The notes below the pieces were generated by a model that did not search any database, was not told the DNA's origin, and worked only from the letters and a program-made list of their open reading frames with translations. From assembly GCA_023437715.1 (NCBI GenBank), contig JAEZFK010000059.1:1-45240 (forward strand): a DNA stretch of 45,240 nt. The letters run 5' to 3'. Shown one piece after another: positions 1-7,640 of this stretch (positions are counted from its first letter, which is position 1; every line of letters begins with the position of its first letter). The stretch comes from Bacillota bacterium (GTDB lineage Bacteria > Bacillota > Clostridia > Lachnospirales > Lachnospiraceae). A program made the position numbers and the translations under genes.

Positions 1-133
1 TACACTCCTGTTAAGTAGTCAAGCTACAGGGAAAAATCAAAAGTCCACAGTATCTGAATGTATTATAACCACGATATTAAAAAGAAAGGAAGTTATGGTG
101 TTTTGCTTCTAAAAACATCATACAAGGGAAAGT

Positions 134-421
134 ATGGAGAACGAGAACAACGTAAGCTACCAGGAGGCCAGCTATCCGTCGGAAGATCCGAACAAGAGTG
201 TAATGTCCATGGGAGAATGGTTCATCACATTGATTGTAATGATGATTCCCTGTGTTAATCTCATCATGATGATTATCTGGGCATTCGGAAACGGAAATGA
301 AAACCGTAAAAATTACTGCAGAGCCAATTTAATTGTCACTGTGGTCGGAACGGTTCTGGCAGTCATCGTATATGCCACTGTTTTAGCCGGTGCCATCGCT
401 TCATTAGGCAATTACTATTAA
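134..421 (+). CDS. small two-TM membrane protein, unknown function
   Basis: A 95-residue protein that I do not recognise as a named family. The first ~25 residues are polar and acidic. Two hydrophobic stretches follow, at about residues 28-50 (rich in I, M and V, ending in WAFG) and 68-92. They are separated by a short polar loop (GNENRKNYCRAN) with basic and Asn residues. This looks like a two-span membrane protein with a cytoplasmic loop. The start at 134 is preceded by a weak purine stretch (AAGGGAAAG). A hairpin terminator follows the stop directly, so it is the last or only gene of its transcript. The N-E-N-R-K-N-Y-x-R-A-N loop resembles small membrane proteins common in clostridial genomes, but no function can be given. 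Overlapping frames are shadows. Confidence 0.75.
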   Translation: MENENNVSYQEASYPSEDPNKSVMSMGEWFITLIVMMIPCVNLIMMIIWAFGNGNENRKNYCRANLIVTVVGTVLAVIVYATVLAGAIASLGNYY

Positions 422-424
422 GAG

Positions 425-456
425 AAAGAGAAGGGGTCCCGGGATCTCTTCTCTTT
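425..456 (+). terminator. rho-independent terminator after the small membrane gene
   Basis: The arms AAGAGAAGGGGTCCC and GGGATCTCTTCTCTT pair with two G-U wobbles around a tight loop and run into TTTT. It lies 4 bases after the stop of the small membrane gene. A perfect 18-bp palindrome at 459-476 follows immediately and covers the stop of the convergent lrgB gene. It may end transcription from the other side. Confidence 0.7.
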
Positions 457-470
457 TCATATAAAAGCTT

Positions 471-1163
471 TTATATAAAGTTGGCAAAGATGGAAGCAAA
501 AATCACCGTACAGAGGCCGGAAGTGGCAATGGCCAGGCTGCTCATGGCGCCTTCGATTTCCCCCATTTCCATGGCTTTCGTCGTCCCTACCGCATGGGCG
601 GCAGAGCCTATGGCAATGCCCTTTGCCACCGGATCAGTGATCTTAAATATTTTGCAGACTGTTTCCGCAACCATGCTTCCCAGAATGCCGGTTATAATGA
701 TGCAGGCAACCGTAATTGTGACAAGGCCTTTCATTTCCTCGGAAATGCCCATGGCAATGGCTGTGGTAATGGATTTCGGCAGAAAGGTGACATATTGCTG
801 GTGATTCAGACCAAAGATGAGAGCCAGAAGAAATACGGTGCTCATGGTGGTGAGAACCCCTGTTAAGGTTCCTGCAATAATGGCCCTGGAATGCTTTTTC
901 AGCAGCTCCAGCTGGCGGTAGAGGGGAACGGCCAGACAGATGGTGGCCGGGGTCAAAAGATAGCTGATATACTTGGCACTTCCGTTGTAGGCCTCGTAAT
1001 TGATGTGAAATACGGATAAAAATGCCATGACGATCAGAATGGAGATCAAAAGTGGATTGAAAATAGCAAGCTTAAACCGTTTATTTAACCGGATACCCGC
1101 TTCATAGCCTAAAATGCTGATAACTGCTCCAAAAAATAAAAAACTATTAATTGCGTTACTCAT
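471..1163 (-). CDS. lrgB: LrgB/CidB family membrane protein
   Basis: A 230-residue, highly hydrophobic protein with about six or more membrane spans. Family-typical sequences are visible: NPLLISI near residue 36, LLTPATICLAVPLY near 70, FLPKSITTAIAMGISEE near 127, and GIAIGSAAHAVGTTKAMEMGE near 183. LrgB is the larger partner of LrgA. The pair is linked in other Firmicutes to control of murein hydrolase activity, programmed lysis and, more recently, pyruvate or small-acid movement. Which of these applies here cannot be read from the sequence. The gene is second in a leftward two-gene operon and overlaps the end of lrgA by 8 bases, which suggests translational coupling. Length fits the family. 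No lytSR regulator pair lies next to it. Confidence 0.93.
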   Translation of the reverse strand: MSNAINSFLFFGAVISILGYEAGIRLNKRFKLAIFNPLLISILIVMAFLSVFHINYEAYNGSAKYISYLLTPATICLAVPLYRQLELLKKHSRAIIAGTLTGVLTTMSTVFLLALIFGLNHQQYVTFLPKSITTAIAMGISEEMKGLVTITVACIIITGILGSMVAETVCKIFKITDPVAKGIAIGSAAHAVGTTKAMEMGEIEGAMSSLAIATSGLCTVIFASIFANFI

Positions 1164-1524
1164 CGTTCTTGTGCCTTTCCTTAGATGTGTTCATAAAAAA
1201 CTGAGTCACTTTTCCGGTGATTGCCATGACAATAACCGTAGAAAACAGGGTGATGACCACAAAGGGGATCAGTATGGGACGAAGCTTTCCCCAGGAGTCA
1301 AGAAGCCCTACGGCTGCCGGAATGAACATTAAAGGCATGATTTCGATGAGAAACATGCTGACCTCCTCCACCGCGGCCAAGGGGATAAGTCCGGTCCTTA
1401 AGCCTGTCAGCATGAGGATCAGCCCGTAAATGCTGGCGGGGACGGGAAGGGGAACAAACAGATGTATGATCTCTCCCGCAAGGGATATGAATAGTATAAT
1501 GCTGAATTGTCTGATGTATTTCAT
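1156..1524 (-). CDS. lrgA: LrgA/CidA family holin-like protein
   Basis: A 122-residue protein with about four membrane spans and a charged C-terminal tail (NTSKERHKNDE). The conserved segment LPVPASIYGLILMLTGLRTGL at about residues 26-46 (split here only for description) and the AVGLLDSW turn are typical of LrgA/CidA holin-like proteins. These are thought to form small pores that affect release of cell-wall hydrolases, with LrgB as partner. The start is set by a strong GGAGG about 8 bases upstream on the minus strand, in a leader of about 40 bases after a good TTGACA promoter. It is first in the lrgAB operon and lies head to head with the PAP2 phosphatase gene. Confidence 0.92.
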   Translation of the reverse strand: MKYIRQFSIILFISLAGEIIHLFVPLPVPASIYGLILMLTGLRTGLIPLAAVEEVSMFLIEIMPLMFIPAAVGLLDSWGKLRPILIPFVVITLFSTVIVMAITGKVTQFFMNTSKERHKNDE

Positions 1525-1568
1525 GTGAACGCCTCCTGCAGTTCCTGTTGAATTTTCAACTATGAATT

Positions 1569-1597
1569 ATCCTAAACTTAATTTTGCGGCTTGTCAA
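1569..1597 (-). promoter_or_regulatory. promoter of lrgAB
   Basis: On the minus strand a perfect TTGACA (plus-strand 1592-1597) is followed, after a 17-base spacer, by TAGGAT (1569-1574). Both hexamers and the spacing fit a sigma-A promoter. The leader then holds a short palindrome, GTTGAA-TT-TTCAAC, at 1543-1556. Confidence 0.75.
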
Positions 1598-1628
1598 ATG
1601 TTTTATTAACATAATAAATATTTTTTCG

Positions 1629-1657
1629 TGGTAATTTTAAGGGGAGTACAGTATAAT
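1629..1657 (+). promoter_or_regulatory. probable promoter of the PAP2 phosphatase gene
   Basis: A perfect TATAAT at 1652-1657 lies 30 bases before the start codon. The -35 position (TGGTAA, 1629-1634, 17-base spacer) is a poor match, so strength may depend on other factors. It diverges from the lrgAB promoter. Confidence 0.45.
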
Positions 1658-1687
1658 GATTTTATGAAAAAAAGGAGCTGAGAGCTT

Positions 1688-2230
1688 ATGGCGGCTGGAA
1701 TAGAATTTGATATTTTATATTTTTTACAGTCTCTCCATACCCAATGGCTGGATTTGTTTATGAAGAATGTGACGAGTTTGGGAGACCACGGGATGTTCTG
1801 GATTCTTACGGGCCTGGTCCTTTTGTGCTTTCGTCCCACAAGGCCCATGGGCCTGTGCGTCCTCCTGTCTCTGGCGGCAGGCTTTCTTATAGGGAATCTG
1901 ATCCTTAAAAATCTGGTTGCAAGGGAAAGGCCGTGCTGGATCGACAGCAGCATTCCGCTTCTTGTGAAAAATCCCAGGGACTATTCTTTTCCGTCGGGCC
2001 ATACGCTGGCCTCCTTTGAGGGAGCGGTCAGCATCTGGCTTTATAACAGAAGATGGGGGGAGGCTTTCCTGGTCCTGGCGGCCTGTATCGCATTTTCCAG
2101 GCTCTATCTGTTCGTGCATTTCCCTACCGATGTTCTTGGGGGAATGGTTCTAGGTATCTTGATCGCCTGGCTGGTTCATAAGGCTGTTTTAAAAAAATGT
2201 TTGCATTCCGGCAAAACTGTGATATACTGA
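1688..2230 (+). CDS. PAP2-superfamily membrane phosphatase
   Basis: A 180-residue integral membrane phosphatase. The three PAP2 signature motifs are all present: K74-x6-R81-P82, then P102-S-G-H105, then S137-R138-x5-H144-x3-D148. H105 would be the proton donor and H144 the nucleophile. Hydrophobic spans surround the motifs, so the active site faces the outside. Small enzymes of this kind dephosphorylate undecaprenyl pyrophosphate or phosphatidylglycerol phosphate. The sequence does not decide between them. An AAAGGAG site lies about 10 bases before the ATG. The 3' end of the gene contains the promoter that drives the downstream folT riboswitch. Confidence 0.9.
   Translation: MAAGIEFDILYFLQSLHTQWLDLFMKNVTSLGDHGMFWILTGLVLLCFRPTRPMGLCVLLSLAAGFLIGNLILKNLVARERPCWIDSSIPLLVKNPRDYSFPSGHTLASFEGAVSIWLYNRRWGEAFLVLAACIAFSRLYLFVHFPTDVLGGMVLGILIAWLVHKAVLKKCLHSGKTVIY
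2201..2228 (+). promoter_or_regulatory. promoter of folT inside the 3' end of the PAP2 gene
   Basis: TTGCAT (2201-2206), a 16-base spacer and an extended -10 (TG at 2220-2221, TATACT at 2223-2228). The -10 overlaps the PAP2 stop codon. Transcription would start near 2235, about 25 bases before the riboswitch. Confidence 0.75.
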
Positions 2231-2258
2231 TGGCGTTACAAAACATAATATTAAAGTC

Positions 2259-2354
2259 GCAGAGTAGACTTGTGTGCGTTAAGTGCCGGATGAACAGGGA
2301 GTTGTCAACCGGACGAAAAGATTTTCTTGCGGTACACGAGTCGCATCCCGCTGC
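2259..2354 (+). promoter_or_regulatory. tetrahydrofolate (THF) riboswitch
   Basis: The class-I THF riboswitch fold can be drawn in full. P1 is GCAG (2259-2262) with CTGC (2351-2354), followed by the conserved AGTAG. P2 is GACTTGTGT with ACACGAGTC, a 9-bp stem with one G-U. The conserved GCGTTAAGTG follows. P3 is built from CCGG arms around a loop with AGGGAG. This loop can form the long-range pseudoknot with the TCCC in the conserved GCATCCC near the 3' end. The aptamer binds reduced folates and in other Firmicutes controls folT and folate synthesis genes. Downstream, CTCC at 2376-2379 could pair with the GGAG of the folT ribosome site, which suggests control at translation. That last point is inference. 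Confidence 0.93.
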
Positions 2355-2416
2355 ATCAGAAGATAGGTATATTATCTCCGGTTGTAGTTTGAGGTCTGCA
2401 AAGGAGGTATTTTTTT

Positions 2417-2989
2417 ATGAAAAAATTCGCTGCTTTGTTCACCGATTCTTACAGAGAATTAAAGTCTGTGAGAACCATCACCACCGCTGCCATGTTTGCC
2501 GCCATAGCCGTTGTTCTTGGCATGTTTTCCATTAATCTTGGAAACTACATCAGGATTGGTTTTTCTTCCATTCCCAATGAACTGACGGCCTATCTGTTCG
2601 GCCCTGTAGTAGGCGGATTGTTTTCAGGAAGCCTGGATGTGCTTAAGTATCTGTTAAAGCCTGTAGGAGCCTTTTTCCCCGGCCTGACCCTGGTAACAAT
2701 GCTTGCAGGTGTCATGTACGGCTGTATGCTTTACAAAAGGCCCATCACTTTAAAACGGGTTCTGGTTTCCAAGCTGCTGGTCATGCTGATCTGCAATGTG
2801 CTGCTTAACACCTTATGCTTATCCATCCTTTATGGAAAGGGATTCATGGTGCTGCTTCCGGCCAGAGCGCTGAAGAATCTGGTCATGTGGCCCATTGATT
2901 CCATGATCTTTTATTCCATAACAAAGGCCATGGAGACTATGGGAGTCTTTCGGACCATCCGCGGCGTAAGACCGGCGGGATTAAAGTAA
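2417..2989 (+). CDS. folT: folate ECF transporter substrate-binding subunit FolT
   Basis: A 190-residue membrane protein of the ECF S-component type. It has about six spans, with ITTAAMFAAIAVVLGMF near residue 22 and the substrate-loop region NYIRIGFSSIPNELTAYLFGPVVG near residues 42-65 (quoted in two halves elsewhere). S-components bind the vitamin and dock onto a shared EcfAA'T energising module. No ecfA or ecfT lies in the window, so it probably uses a module encoded elsewhere. The assignment to folate rests on the THF riboswitch directly upstream and on the FolT-like sequence. The start has a perfect AAGGAGG (2401-2407) 9 bases ahead. The gene is monocistronic, with a strong terminator right after it. 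Confidence 0.92.
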   Translation: MKKFAALFTDSYRELKSVRTITTAAMFAAIAVVLGMFSINLGNYIRIGFSSIPNELTAYLFGPVVGGLFSGSLDVLKYLLKPVGAFFPGLTLVTMLAGVMYGCMLYKRPITLKRVLVSKLLVMLICNVLLNTLCLSILYGKGFMVLLPARALKNLVMWPIDSMIFYSITKAMETMGVFRTIRGVRPAGLK

Positions 2990-2997
2990 AAGAAAAA

Positions 2998-3034
2998 GCC
3001 TGCGGTGCCGGAAAGGGGGCCGCAGGCTTTTTTT
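2998..3034 (+). terminator. rho-independent terminator of folT
   Basis: GCCTGCGG (2998-3005) pairs with CCGCAGGC (3020-3027) and is followed by seven T. Preceding A residues can extend the stem. It begins 8 bases after the folT stop. Confidence 0.95.
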
Positions 3035-3061
3035 ATGCAATGCTCTTTATTCTGAAATTCA

Positions 3062-3091
3062 TAGACAAAACCAGTTGTTTTATACTATAAT
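3062..3091 (+). promoter_or_regulatory. promoter of the HAD-mrp-relQ operon
   Basis: TAGACA (3062-3067), an 18-base spacer and a perfect TATAAT (3086-3091). This is about 45 bases before the HAD start codon and directly after the folT terminator. Confidence 0.7.
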
Positions 3092-3136
3092 CTTAAGTGT
3101 TTGCATGGAAAATCCGTTAAGAAGGAATGATGAAGG

Positions 3137-3970
3137 ATGATGAAAAAGCCGATTAAGGGCATTTTTTTTGATATTGATGGAACTCTGCGTGATTTTAACA
3201 CAGGAAAGATACCGGACAGCACAAAGGAGGCGCTTCTGGCAGCCAAAGAGGCGGGGCTTCTGCTGTTTGTGGCCACAGGACGCCATGTCCTTGAAATGGA
3301 AGAAGAGAATTTGCTGGAGGGCATTGTCTTTGACGGCTATGTGACCTTAAACGGCCAGTACTGCTACTGCGGGGAAACGGTGGTTTATGAGCTTCCCATA
3401 AACCCGGCTGACGTCCGGCTGACCCTGGAGCTTTTAAAGGAAGAGCCCTTTCCGTGCCTGTTCATGGAAAAGGACCGCATGTACATCAATATGGTAGACC
3501 AGATGGTGGAGACCGTTCAGGCGGGAATCGGAACCAGGATTCCGCCGGTTGTGGACGTGGAACGGGCAGGAAGCCAGAAGATATACCAGATGATTCCCTA
3601 TGTTTCAGCAGATATGAAGCAGAAGCTGGCGAAGCGGCTGACGGGCTGTGAATTCATCAGCTGGCATGACGGCTTTGCCTGGGATGTGATTCCGGCATCC
3701 GGGAGCAAGTGGGAGGGCATCCGCCGTATGGCAGAGCATTACGGCCTTTCCATGGATGAGACAGCCGCCATCGGCGACGGGCATAACGATGTATCCATGA
3801 TATCCGGGGCAGGGCTTGGCATTGCCATGGGCAATGCCACCGATGAGGTCAAAAAGTCAGCCGGATATGTGACGGACCCGATAGAAAAGGATGGCTTAAA
3901 AAATGCCGTCTTCTATATATTAGATCAGAATTTCAGATCAGAATTTTCAGGAGGAATGAACCATGAGTGA
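3137..3970 (+). CDS. HAD-superfamily (Cof-type, class IIB) phosphatase
   Basis: A 277-residue haloacid-dehalogenase hydrolase. Motif I is FFDIDGT with nucleophile D12 and acid/base D14. Motif II is the ATGR segment near residue 46. A Lys in the SGSKWEG segment and the GDGHND motif near residue 217 supply motifs III and IV, which hold the Mg2+ site. The large middle insert (about residues 85-190) is the C2B cap of Cof-like enzymes. These act on small phosphorylated compounds such as sugar phosphates, FMN or PLP; the substrate is unknown. The start could be either of two adjacent ATGs (3137 or 3140). The 3' end overlaps mrp by 8 bases and carries a 13/14-base tandem duplication (3922-3948) encoding the DQNFRSEF tail. 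Confidence 0.9.
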   Translation: MMKKPIKGIFFDIDGTLRDFNTGKIPDSTKEALLAAKEAGLLLFVATGRHVLEMEEENLLEGIVFDGYVTLNGQYCYCGETVVYELPINPADVRLTLELLKEEPFPCLFMEKDRMYINMVDQMVETVQAGIGTRIPPVVDVERAGSQKIYQMIPYVSADMKQKLAKRLTGCEFISWHDGFAWDVIPASGSKWEGIRRMAEHYGLSMDETAAIGDGHNDVSMISGAGLGIAMGNATDEVKKSAGYVTDPIEKDGLKNAVFYILDQNFRSEFSGGMNHE

Positions 3971-4802
3971 TGCGAATTGTACTCATAATTGTAATACTTG
4001 CGGGGAAAGCTGCACAAGCAGGCAGGGAGAGCAGACCAGCTTCCAGGAGCCTCTTCATCCGTCCAGCACGGTGAAAAAGGTGATCGGTGTTGTAAGCGGA
4101 AAGGGAGGAGTAGGAAAATCACTGGTAACTACCATGATGGCTGTGCGCATGAATGCCAAAGGATATAAGACAGCCGTTCTGGATGCGGACATTACCGGTC
4201 CTTCCATTCCAAAGGCGTTCGGCCTGACGGACCAGGGCATAGGAATGACTCCGGACGGCCTCATGATCCCGGCGACTACCTCAACGGGAATTGAAGTGAT
4301 GTCGGCAAACTTAATCCTAAACAATGAGACAGATCCAGTGATCTGGAGAGGTCCTGTGATCGCAGGCGCTGTAAAGCAGTTCTGGCAGGAGGTTCTCTGG
4401 GAAAACATTGATTACATGTTTGTGGACATGCCTCCGGGAACCGGAGATGTGCCCCTGACCGTATTCCAGTCCCTTCCTGTAGACGGAATCATCATTGTCA
4501 CGTCTCCCCAGGAACTGGTTTCCATGATCGTCGCAAAGGCAGTCAATATGGCGAAGAAGATGAACATTCCCATTCTCGGCCTGATTGAAAACATGAGCTA
4601 TTTATCATGCCCGGACTGCGGCAAGAGGATTGCTGTTTTCGGTGAAAGCCATATTGACGATGTGGCGGAAACCCACGGCCTGACCGTGCTGGCAAAAATT
4701 CCCATTGATCCGAAGATCGCAGGAGCTGTGGATGAGGGTACTGCCGAATATTTACAGGCCCCCTGGCTGGATGAAGCCGTTGGGGCGGTTGAGAAAGCTT
4801 AA
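3963..4802 (+). CDS. Mrp/NBP35-family Fe-S cluster carrier ATPase
   Basis: A 279-residue P-loop ATPase of the Mrp/ApbC/NBP35 group, which bind and pass on iron-sulphur clusters in the cytoplasm. The deviant Walker A KGGVGKS is at residues 47-53. Other MinD/Mrp features are DADITGPSIPKAFG near 74, the MPPGTGDVPLT motif near 158, and a C-P-D-C pair near residue 217 that bridges a cluster between subunits. The N-terminus has an extra Cys cluster (C6, C10, C13, C17; spacing C-x3-C-x2-C-x3-C), as in NBP35-type members. The start overlaps the end of the HAD gene by 8 bases and has an AGGAGG site. The relQ-like gene follows after 11 bases. Confidence 0.93.
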   Translation: MSDANCTHNCNTCGESCTSRQGEQTSFQEPLHPSSTVKKVIGVVSGKGGVGKSLVTTMMAVRMNAKGYKTAVLDADITGPSIPKAFGLTDQGIGMTPDGLMIPATTSTGIEVMSANLILNNETDPVIWRGPVIAGAVKQFWQEVLWENIDYMFVDMPPGTGDVPLTVFQSLPVDGIIIVTSPQELVSMIVAKAVNMAKKMNIPILGLIENMSYLSCPDCGKRIAVFGESHIDDVAETHGLTVLAKIPIDPKIAGAVDEGTAEYLQAPWLDEAVGAVEKA

Positions 4803-4813
4803 ATGCCTGAGGT

Positions 4814-5530
4814 ATGAAAATGAATATTAGTATGAATCCCAATAGCGAGCTGAACCAGTCCATCGTAAACGTTCCTGATCTGGTCCAGGTGCCAGATGCC
4901 CTCATAAAGCAGGCTTACCAGTTTCAGGAAGCCATAATGATGTATACCTGCGCTATCCGGGAGCTAAAGACAAAGCTGGAGGTATTAAATGACGAGCTGT
5001 CCGTAAGGAACTCCAGAAATCCCATTGAAGTGATAAAATCCAGGGTAAAAAGGCCGTCCAGCATTGTGGAAAAGTTAAATCGCAGAGGGCTTCCCATTTC
5101 CCTGGAGTCCATGATGGAAAATCTGGATGACGTGGCCGGAATACGGGTCATCTGTTCTTTCCTTGATGATATTTATGCGGTGGCGGAAATGCTCATCCGT
5201 CAGGATGATGTACACGTCATTGCCATTAAGGATTATATCAAAAACCCAAAGGAGAACGGCTACCGCAGCTATCATATGATTGTGGAGATTCCCGTATTTT
5301 TTTCCGACCGGAAAAAATGGATGAGGGTGGAGGTGCAGATCAGGACCATTGCCATGGACTTCTGGGCCAGTCTGGACCATCAGCTGAAATACAAAAAGGA
5401 AGTGGAAGACCTTTCAGAGGAAATCGGAGAGGAGCTTCGGGAATGTGCCGATGTGATCGCCGAAACCGACGGGCGGATGCTCAATATAAGAAAGAAAATT
5501 GAAGAACAGGGAATTACTGTGACGAAATAA
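4814..5530 (+). CDS. relQ: small alarmone synthetase, RelQ/YjbM type GTP pyrophosphokinase
   Basis: A 238-residue single-domain (p)ppGpp synthetase without hydrolase or TGS/ACT regulatory domains. It carries RelA/SpoT synthetase features: KRPSSIVEKLNRRG near 78, DDVAGIRVICSF near 105, NPKENGYRSYHMIV near 144, and the EVQIRTIAMDFWASLDHQ block near 172. The enzyme moves pyrophosphate from ATP onto GDP or GTP to make the stringent alarmone. Length fits RelQ-type enzymes. The in-frame ATG at 4820 sits at a better distance (6 bases) from the GAGGT site than the ATG at 4814, so the true start may be 4820. It is the last gene of the HAD-mrp-relQ operon. Confidence 0.92.
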   Translation: MKMNISMNPNSELNQSIVNVPDLVQVPDALIKQAYQFQEAIMMYTCAIRELKTKLEVLNDELSVRNSRNPIEVIKSRVKRPSSIVEKLNRRGLPISLESMMENLDDVAGIRVICSFLDDIYAVAEMLIRQDDVHVIAIKDYIKNPKENGYRSYHMIVEIPVFFSDRKKWMRVEVQIRTIAMDFWASLDHQLKYKKEVEDLSEEIGEELRECADVIAETDGRMLNIRKKIEEQGITVTK

Positions 5531-5533
5531 AGA

Positions 5534-5590
5534 GGAGCCATTCCAGAAAGAAAGATCAATAAGCTTTCTTTTTTGGAATGGCTCCTTTCT
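5534..5590. terminator. bidirectional terminator between relQ and the sensor kinase gene
   Basis: An 11-bp outer stem, GGAGCCATTCC (5534-5544) with GGAATGGCTCC (5575-5585). An inner AGAAAGAAAG / CTTTCTTTTT stem lengthens the hairpin. T-rich sequence follows on the plus strand and A/T-rich sequence on the other. It lies between two convergent genes. Confidence 0.9.
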
Positions 5591-5611
5591 TATGGATATG
5601 GCTGTCAAAGG

Positions 5612-6853
5612 CTACATGGGTAATTGAACGGTAAAGATGGTCCCTGTTTCCGCAGCGCTGGCAACCGTGATTTTTCCCTTGTGCTGGTCAATAATGGTCT
5701 TGGCGATGGAAAGGCCCAGGCCGTATCCCCCTTCCTTGCGGACCCTTGACTTGTCTGTCCGGTAAAACCGTTCAAAGATATGCTTCTGTTCTTCTAAAGG
5801 AATGGGCTCTCCGGTGTTCCGTACGGTCAAAACAGCGTGGTGGGGAGATCTTTTCAGCCCGATGGAAACAGAGCCGTTCCTGCCGGCGTATTTGCAGGCA
5901 TTGTCCAAAAGAATGGTGACCACCTGCTTTAGCTGGGCCTCACAGCCTTCCAGGGTGATGCCGGGGTCAATATCATTTTCCAGGGTGACCTTATGCTCAA
6001 AGGCCACGGATTCAAAAAGCAGGACCGCGTTCAGCACGATATCGCTGAAATCCAGGGGAAGCCTGGTGATCTGTACTGCCTGAACAGCTCCGGCATCGGA
6101 GCGGGCCAGAAAAAGGAGTTCCTCCACCAGCTGCTTCATGCGGGAGGTTTCTTCCTTTGTGTTATCCAGCCACTTTTCCTGTTCCCTGATGGTGGATTCC
6201 CTGTGGGAGGAGAGAATCTGTAAATTCGCCAGGATAACCGTAAGGGGTGTCTTCAGCTCATGGGAGGCATCGGCAATAAACTGGTTCTGCTGCTTCCATG
6301 CGGTCTCCACAGGCTTTACGGCCAGGCGGGAAAGGAAAAGGCTTAAAATCAGGAAAAGAATGACGGACACGGAGAAAATCAGCAGGCAGTTGATCAGCAG
6401 TGATTTTAAATTATTCCATTCATAGCTCTGATCCCCAAACCCTATTTTCGTGCCGTCCATTGTATCCATCTTTATATAGCGGAGGGAATAATCCTTAAGA
6501 ACGCCGTCAGAGGAGCCGCCTGCTTCTACCAGCTGGACGAGGGTGGAGGCCAGTTCCTGGGTAACGGTAATGTTGTTTTCCCGGATGTTTTCGATGGATT
6601 GATCTCTGTTTAAGGTCACTACAAAGGTCGGAGTGAGCGGAGGCGGGTTTTCCTTAGGTCTGCGCCCGAATTCCACCTTGTCAGGCGGCGCGCCGGAACG
6701 GTCCTGGTTAATGGCCTGCATTATGCTCATGCTCATCTGGCGCTCCAGACGCTTTGCTCCGGTATAGTAGAACAAGCCCAGGACAACAGCCAGGATGCTG
6801 ATGACAAAGGTCATGTTTATAAGGATAAACTGCACCCTTAATTTCCTTATCAT
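5612..6853 (-). CDS. sensor histidine kinase, partner of the 6850-7524 regulator
   Basis: A 413-residue membrane histidine kinase. It has one span at about residues 8-30, an extracytoplasmic sensor region of about 120 residues with a Pro-rich patch (RRPKENPPPLTP), and a second span at about 151-175. The H-box ASHELKTPL follows, with phospho-acceptor H198. The ATPase domain has the N-box LLDNACKYAG and G-box GGYGLGLSIAK. A HAMP-like linker is short. The sensor region matches no family I can name. The gene overlaps its response regulator by 4 bases (ATGA), so the two are co-translated. The likely target is the divergent SLH/adaptor/ABC exporter operon. Confidence 0.93.
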   Translation of the reverse strand: MIRKLRVQFILINMTFVISILAVVLGLFYYTGAKRLERQMSMSIMQAINQDRSGAPPDKVEFGRRPKENPPPLTPTFVVTLNRDQSIENIRENNITVTQELASTLVQLVEAGGSSDGVLKDYSLRYIKMDTMDGTKIGFGDQSYEWNNLKSLLINCLLIFSVSVILFLILSLFLSRLAVKPVETAWKQQNQFIADASHELKTPLTVILANLQILSSHRESTIREQEKWLDNTKEETSRMKQLVEELLFLARSDAGAVQAVQITRLPLDFSDIVLNAVLLFESVAFEHKVTLENDIDPGITLEGCEAQLKQVVTILLDNACKYAGRNGSVSIGLKRSPHHAVLTVRNTGEPIPLEEQKHIFERFYRTDKSRVRKEGGYGLGLSIAKTIIDQHKGKITVASAAETGTIFTVQLPM

Positions 6854-7524
6854 GATGTTTCCTCCAGGCGGTAGCCCACCTTGCGGACCGTTCCGATCTC
6901 CACCTTTGAGCCCACGAAGTTCAGCTTCTTGCGGAGAAAGGAAATATAGGCCTCCACATTGTTGTCCTCTGCGTCGGAATCATTTCCCCATACCTTGGAA
7001 ATTAAGGTGTCCTTGGAAATGATCTTGCCGGAATTGCTCATAAGGATTTTCAGCACCTCGAACTCCTTAAAGCCAAGATGTATGGATTTGGCGCCGCAGC
7101 ATAAATCATTGGCGGACAGGTTTAAGACCAGATCCCCGAAATTCATTTCTTCCACGATGACTTCGCCCTGGCGGCGGGAGAGGGCCCGGATGCGTGCTAA
7201 CAGCTCTTCCGGCACAAAGGGCTTCGTCATATAGTCGTCGGCTCCGTTGTCAAGGCCGGTCACCTTGTCCCGGATGTCATCCCTGGCGGTCAGCATTAAG
7301 ACCGGCGTCTGGTTATGGGCCTCCCGGAGCTTGCGTACCACGTGAAAGCCGTCCTCTCCCGGAAGCATTACATCCAGGACAATAACGTCATATTCCCCGG
7401 ATAAGCCGCAATATAAGCCGTCGGTCCCATTATACACAATATCAGCCTGATAATGCTGTTCCTTCATAATCTGTCCCAGGGCATCGGCCAGTCTCACTTC
7501 GTCTTCTACAATTAATACTCTCAT
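6850..7524 (-). CDS. OmpR-family response regulator
   Basis: A 224-residue regulator. The receiver domain begins MRVLIVEDE, with phospho-acceptor D51 in VLDVMLPGEDG and the K of the TKPF motif. A winged-helix DNA-binding domain of OmpR/PhoB type follows (GFKEFEVLKILM, then NNVEAYISFLRKKL and VRKVGYRLEE). The start is the ATG at 7524, because an AGAGG site precedes it and the receiver fold begins there. A longer frame upstream (GTG at 7566) adds 14 residues with no support. It is first in the leftward operon with the kinase. Arrays of TTTCAG direct repeats in the shared upstream region are its likely binding sites. Confidence 0.94.
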   Translation of the reverse strand: MRVLIVEDEVRLADALGQIMKEQHYQADIVYNGTDGLYCGLSGEYDVIVLDVMLPGEDGFHVVRKLREAHNQTPVLMLTARDDIRDKVTGLDNGADDYMTKPFVPEELLARIRALSRRQGEVIVEEMNFGDLVLNLSANDLCCGAKSIHLGFKEFEVLKILMSNSGKIISKDTLISKVWGNDSDAEDNNVEAYISFLRKKLNFVGSKVEIGTVRKVGYRLEETS

Positions 7525-7578
7525 GTTTCCTCTTTTCCGCCCGTGAACTTTGGGCATGGCGTTCACTATTCTATGACT

Positions 7579-7607
7579 ATTATAAATTGAGAATCTTTCT
7601 AAAGCAA
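7579..7607 (-). promoter_or_regulatory. promoter of the response regulator / kinase operon
   Basis: On the minus strand TTGCTT (plus 7602-7607), a 17-base spacer and a perfect TATAAT (plus 7579-7584). It lies about 55 bases before the regulator start. Confidence 0.75.
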
Positions 7608-7640
7608 TCTTACATTTATTTGAAATTATAAAGGATTAAG

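Noticed and set aside
58..258. 66-codon frame overlapping the first small membrane gene
   Set aside because: It overlaps the membrane-protein frame in another phase and is very polar with no ribosome site. The membrane frame has clear hydrophobic spans and ends at a terminator.
459..476. Perfect palindrome ATATAAAAGCTTTTATAT as a protein-binding operator
   Set aside because: It lies between two convergent gene ends next to a terminator, where an end-of-transcript role is more likely than an operator.
2197..2535. 112-codon plus-strand frame crossing the THF riboswitch
   Set aside because: It runs through the aptamer and into folT in another frame; no ribosome site and no protein-like pattern.
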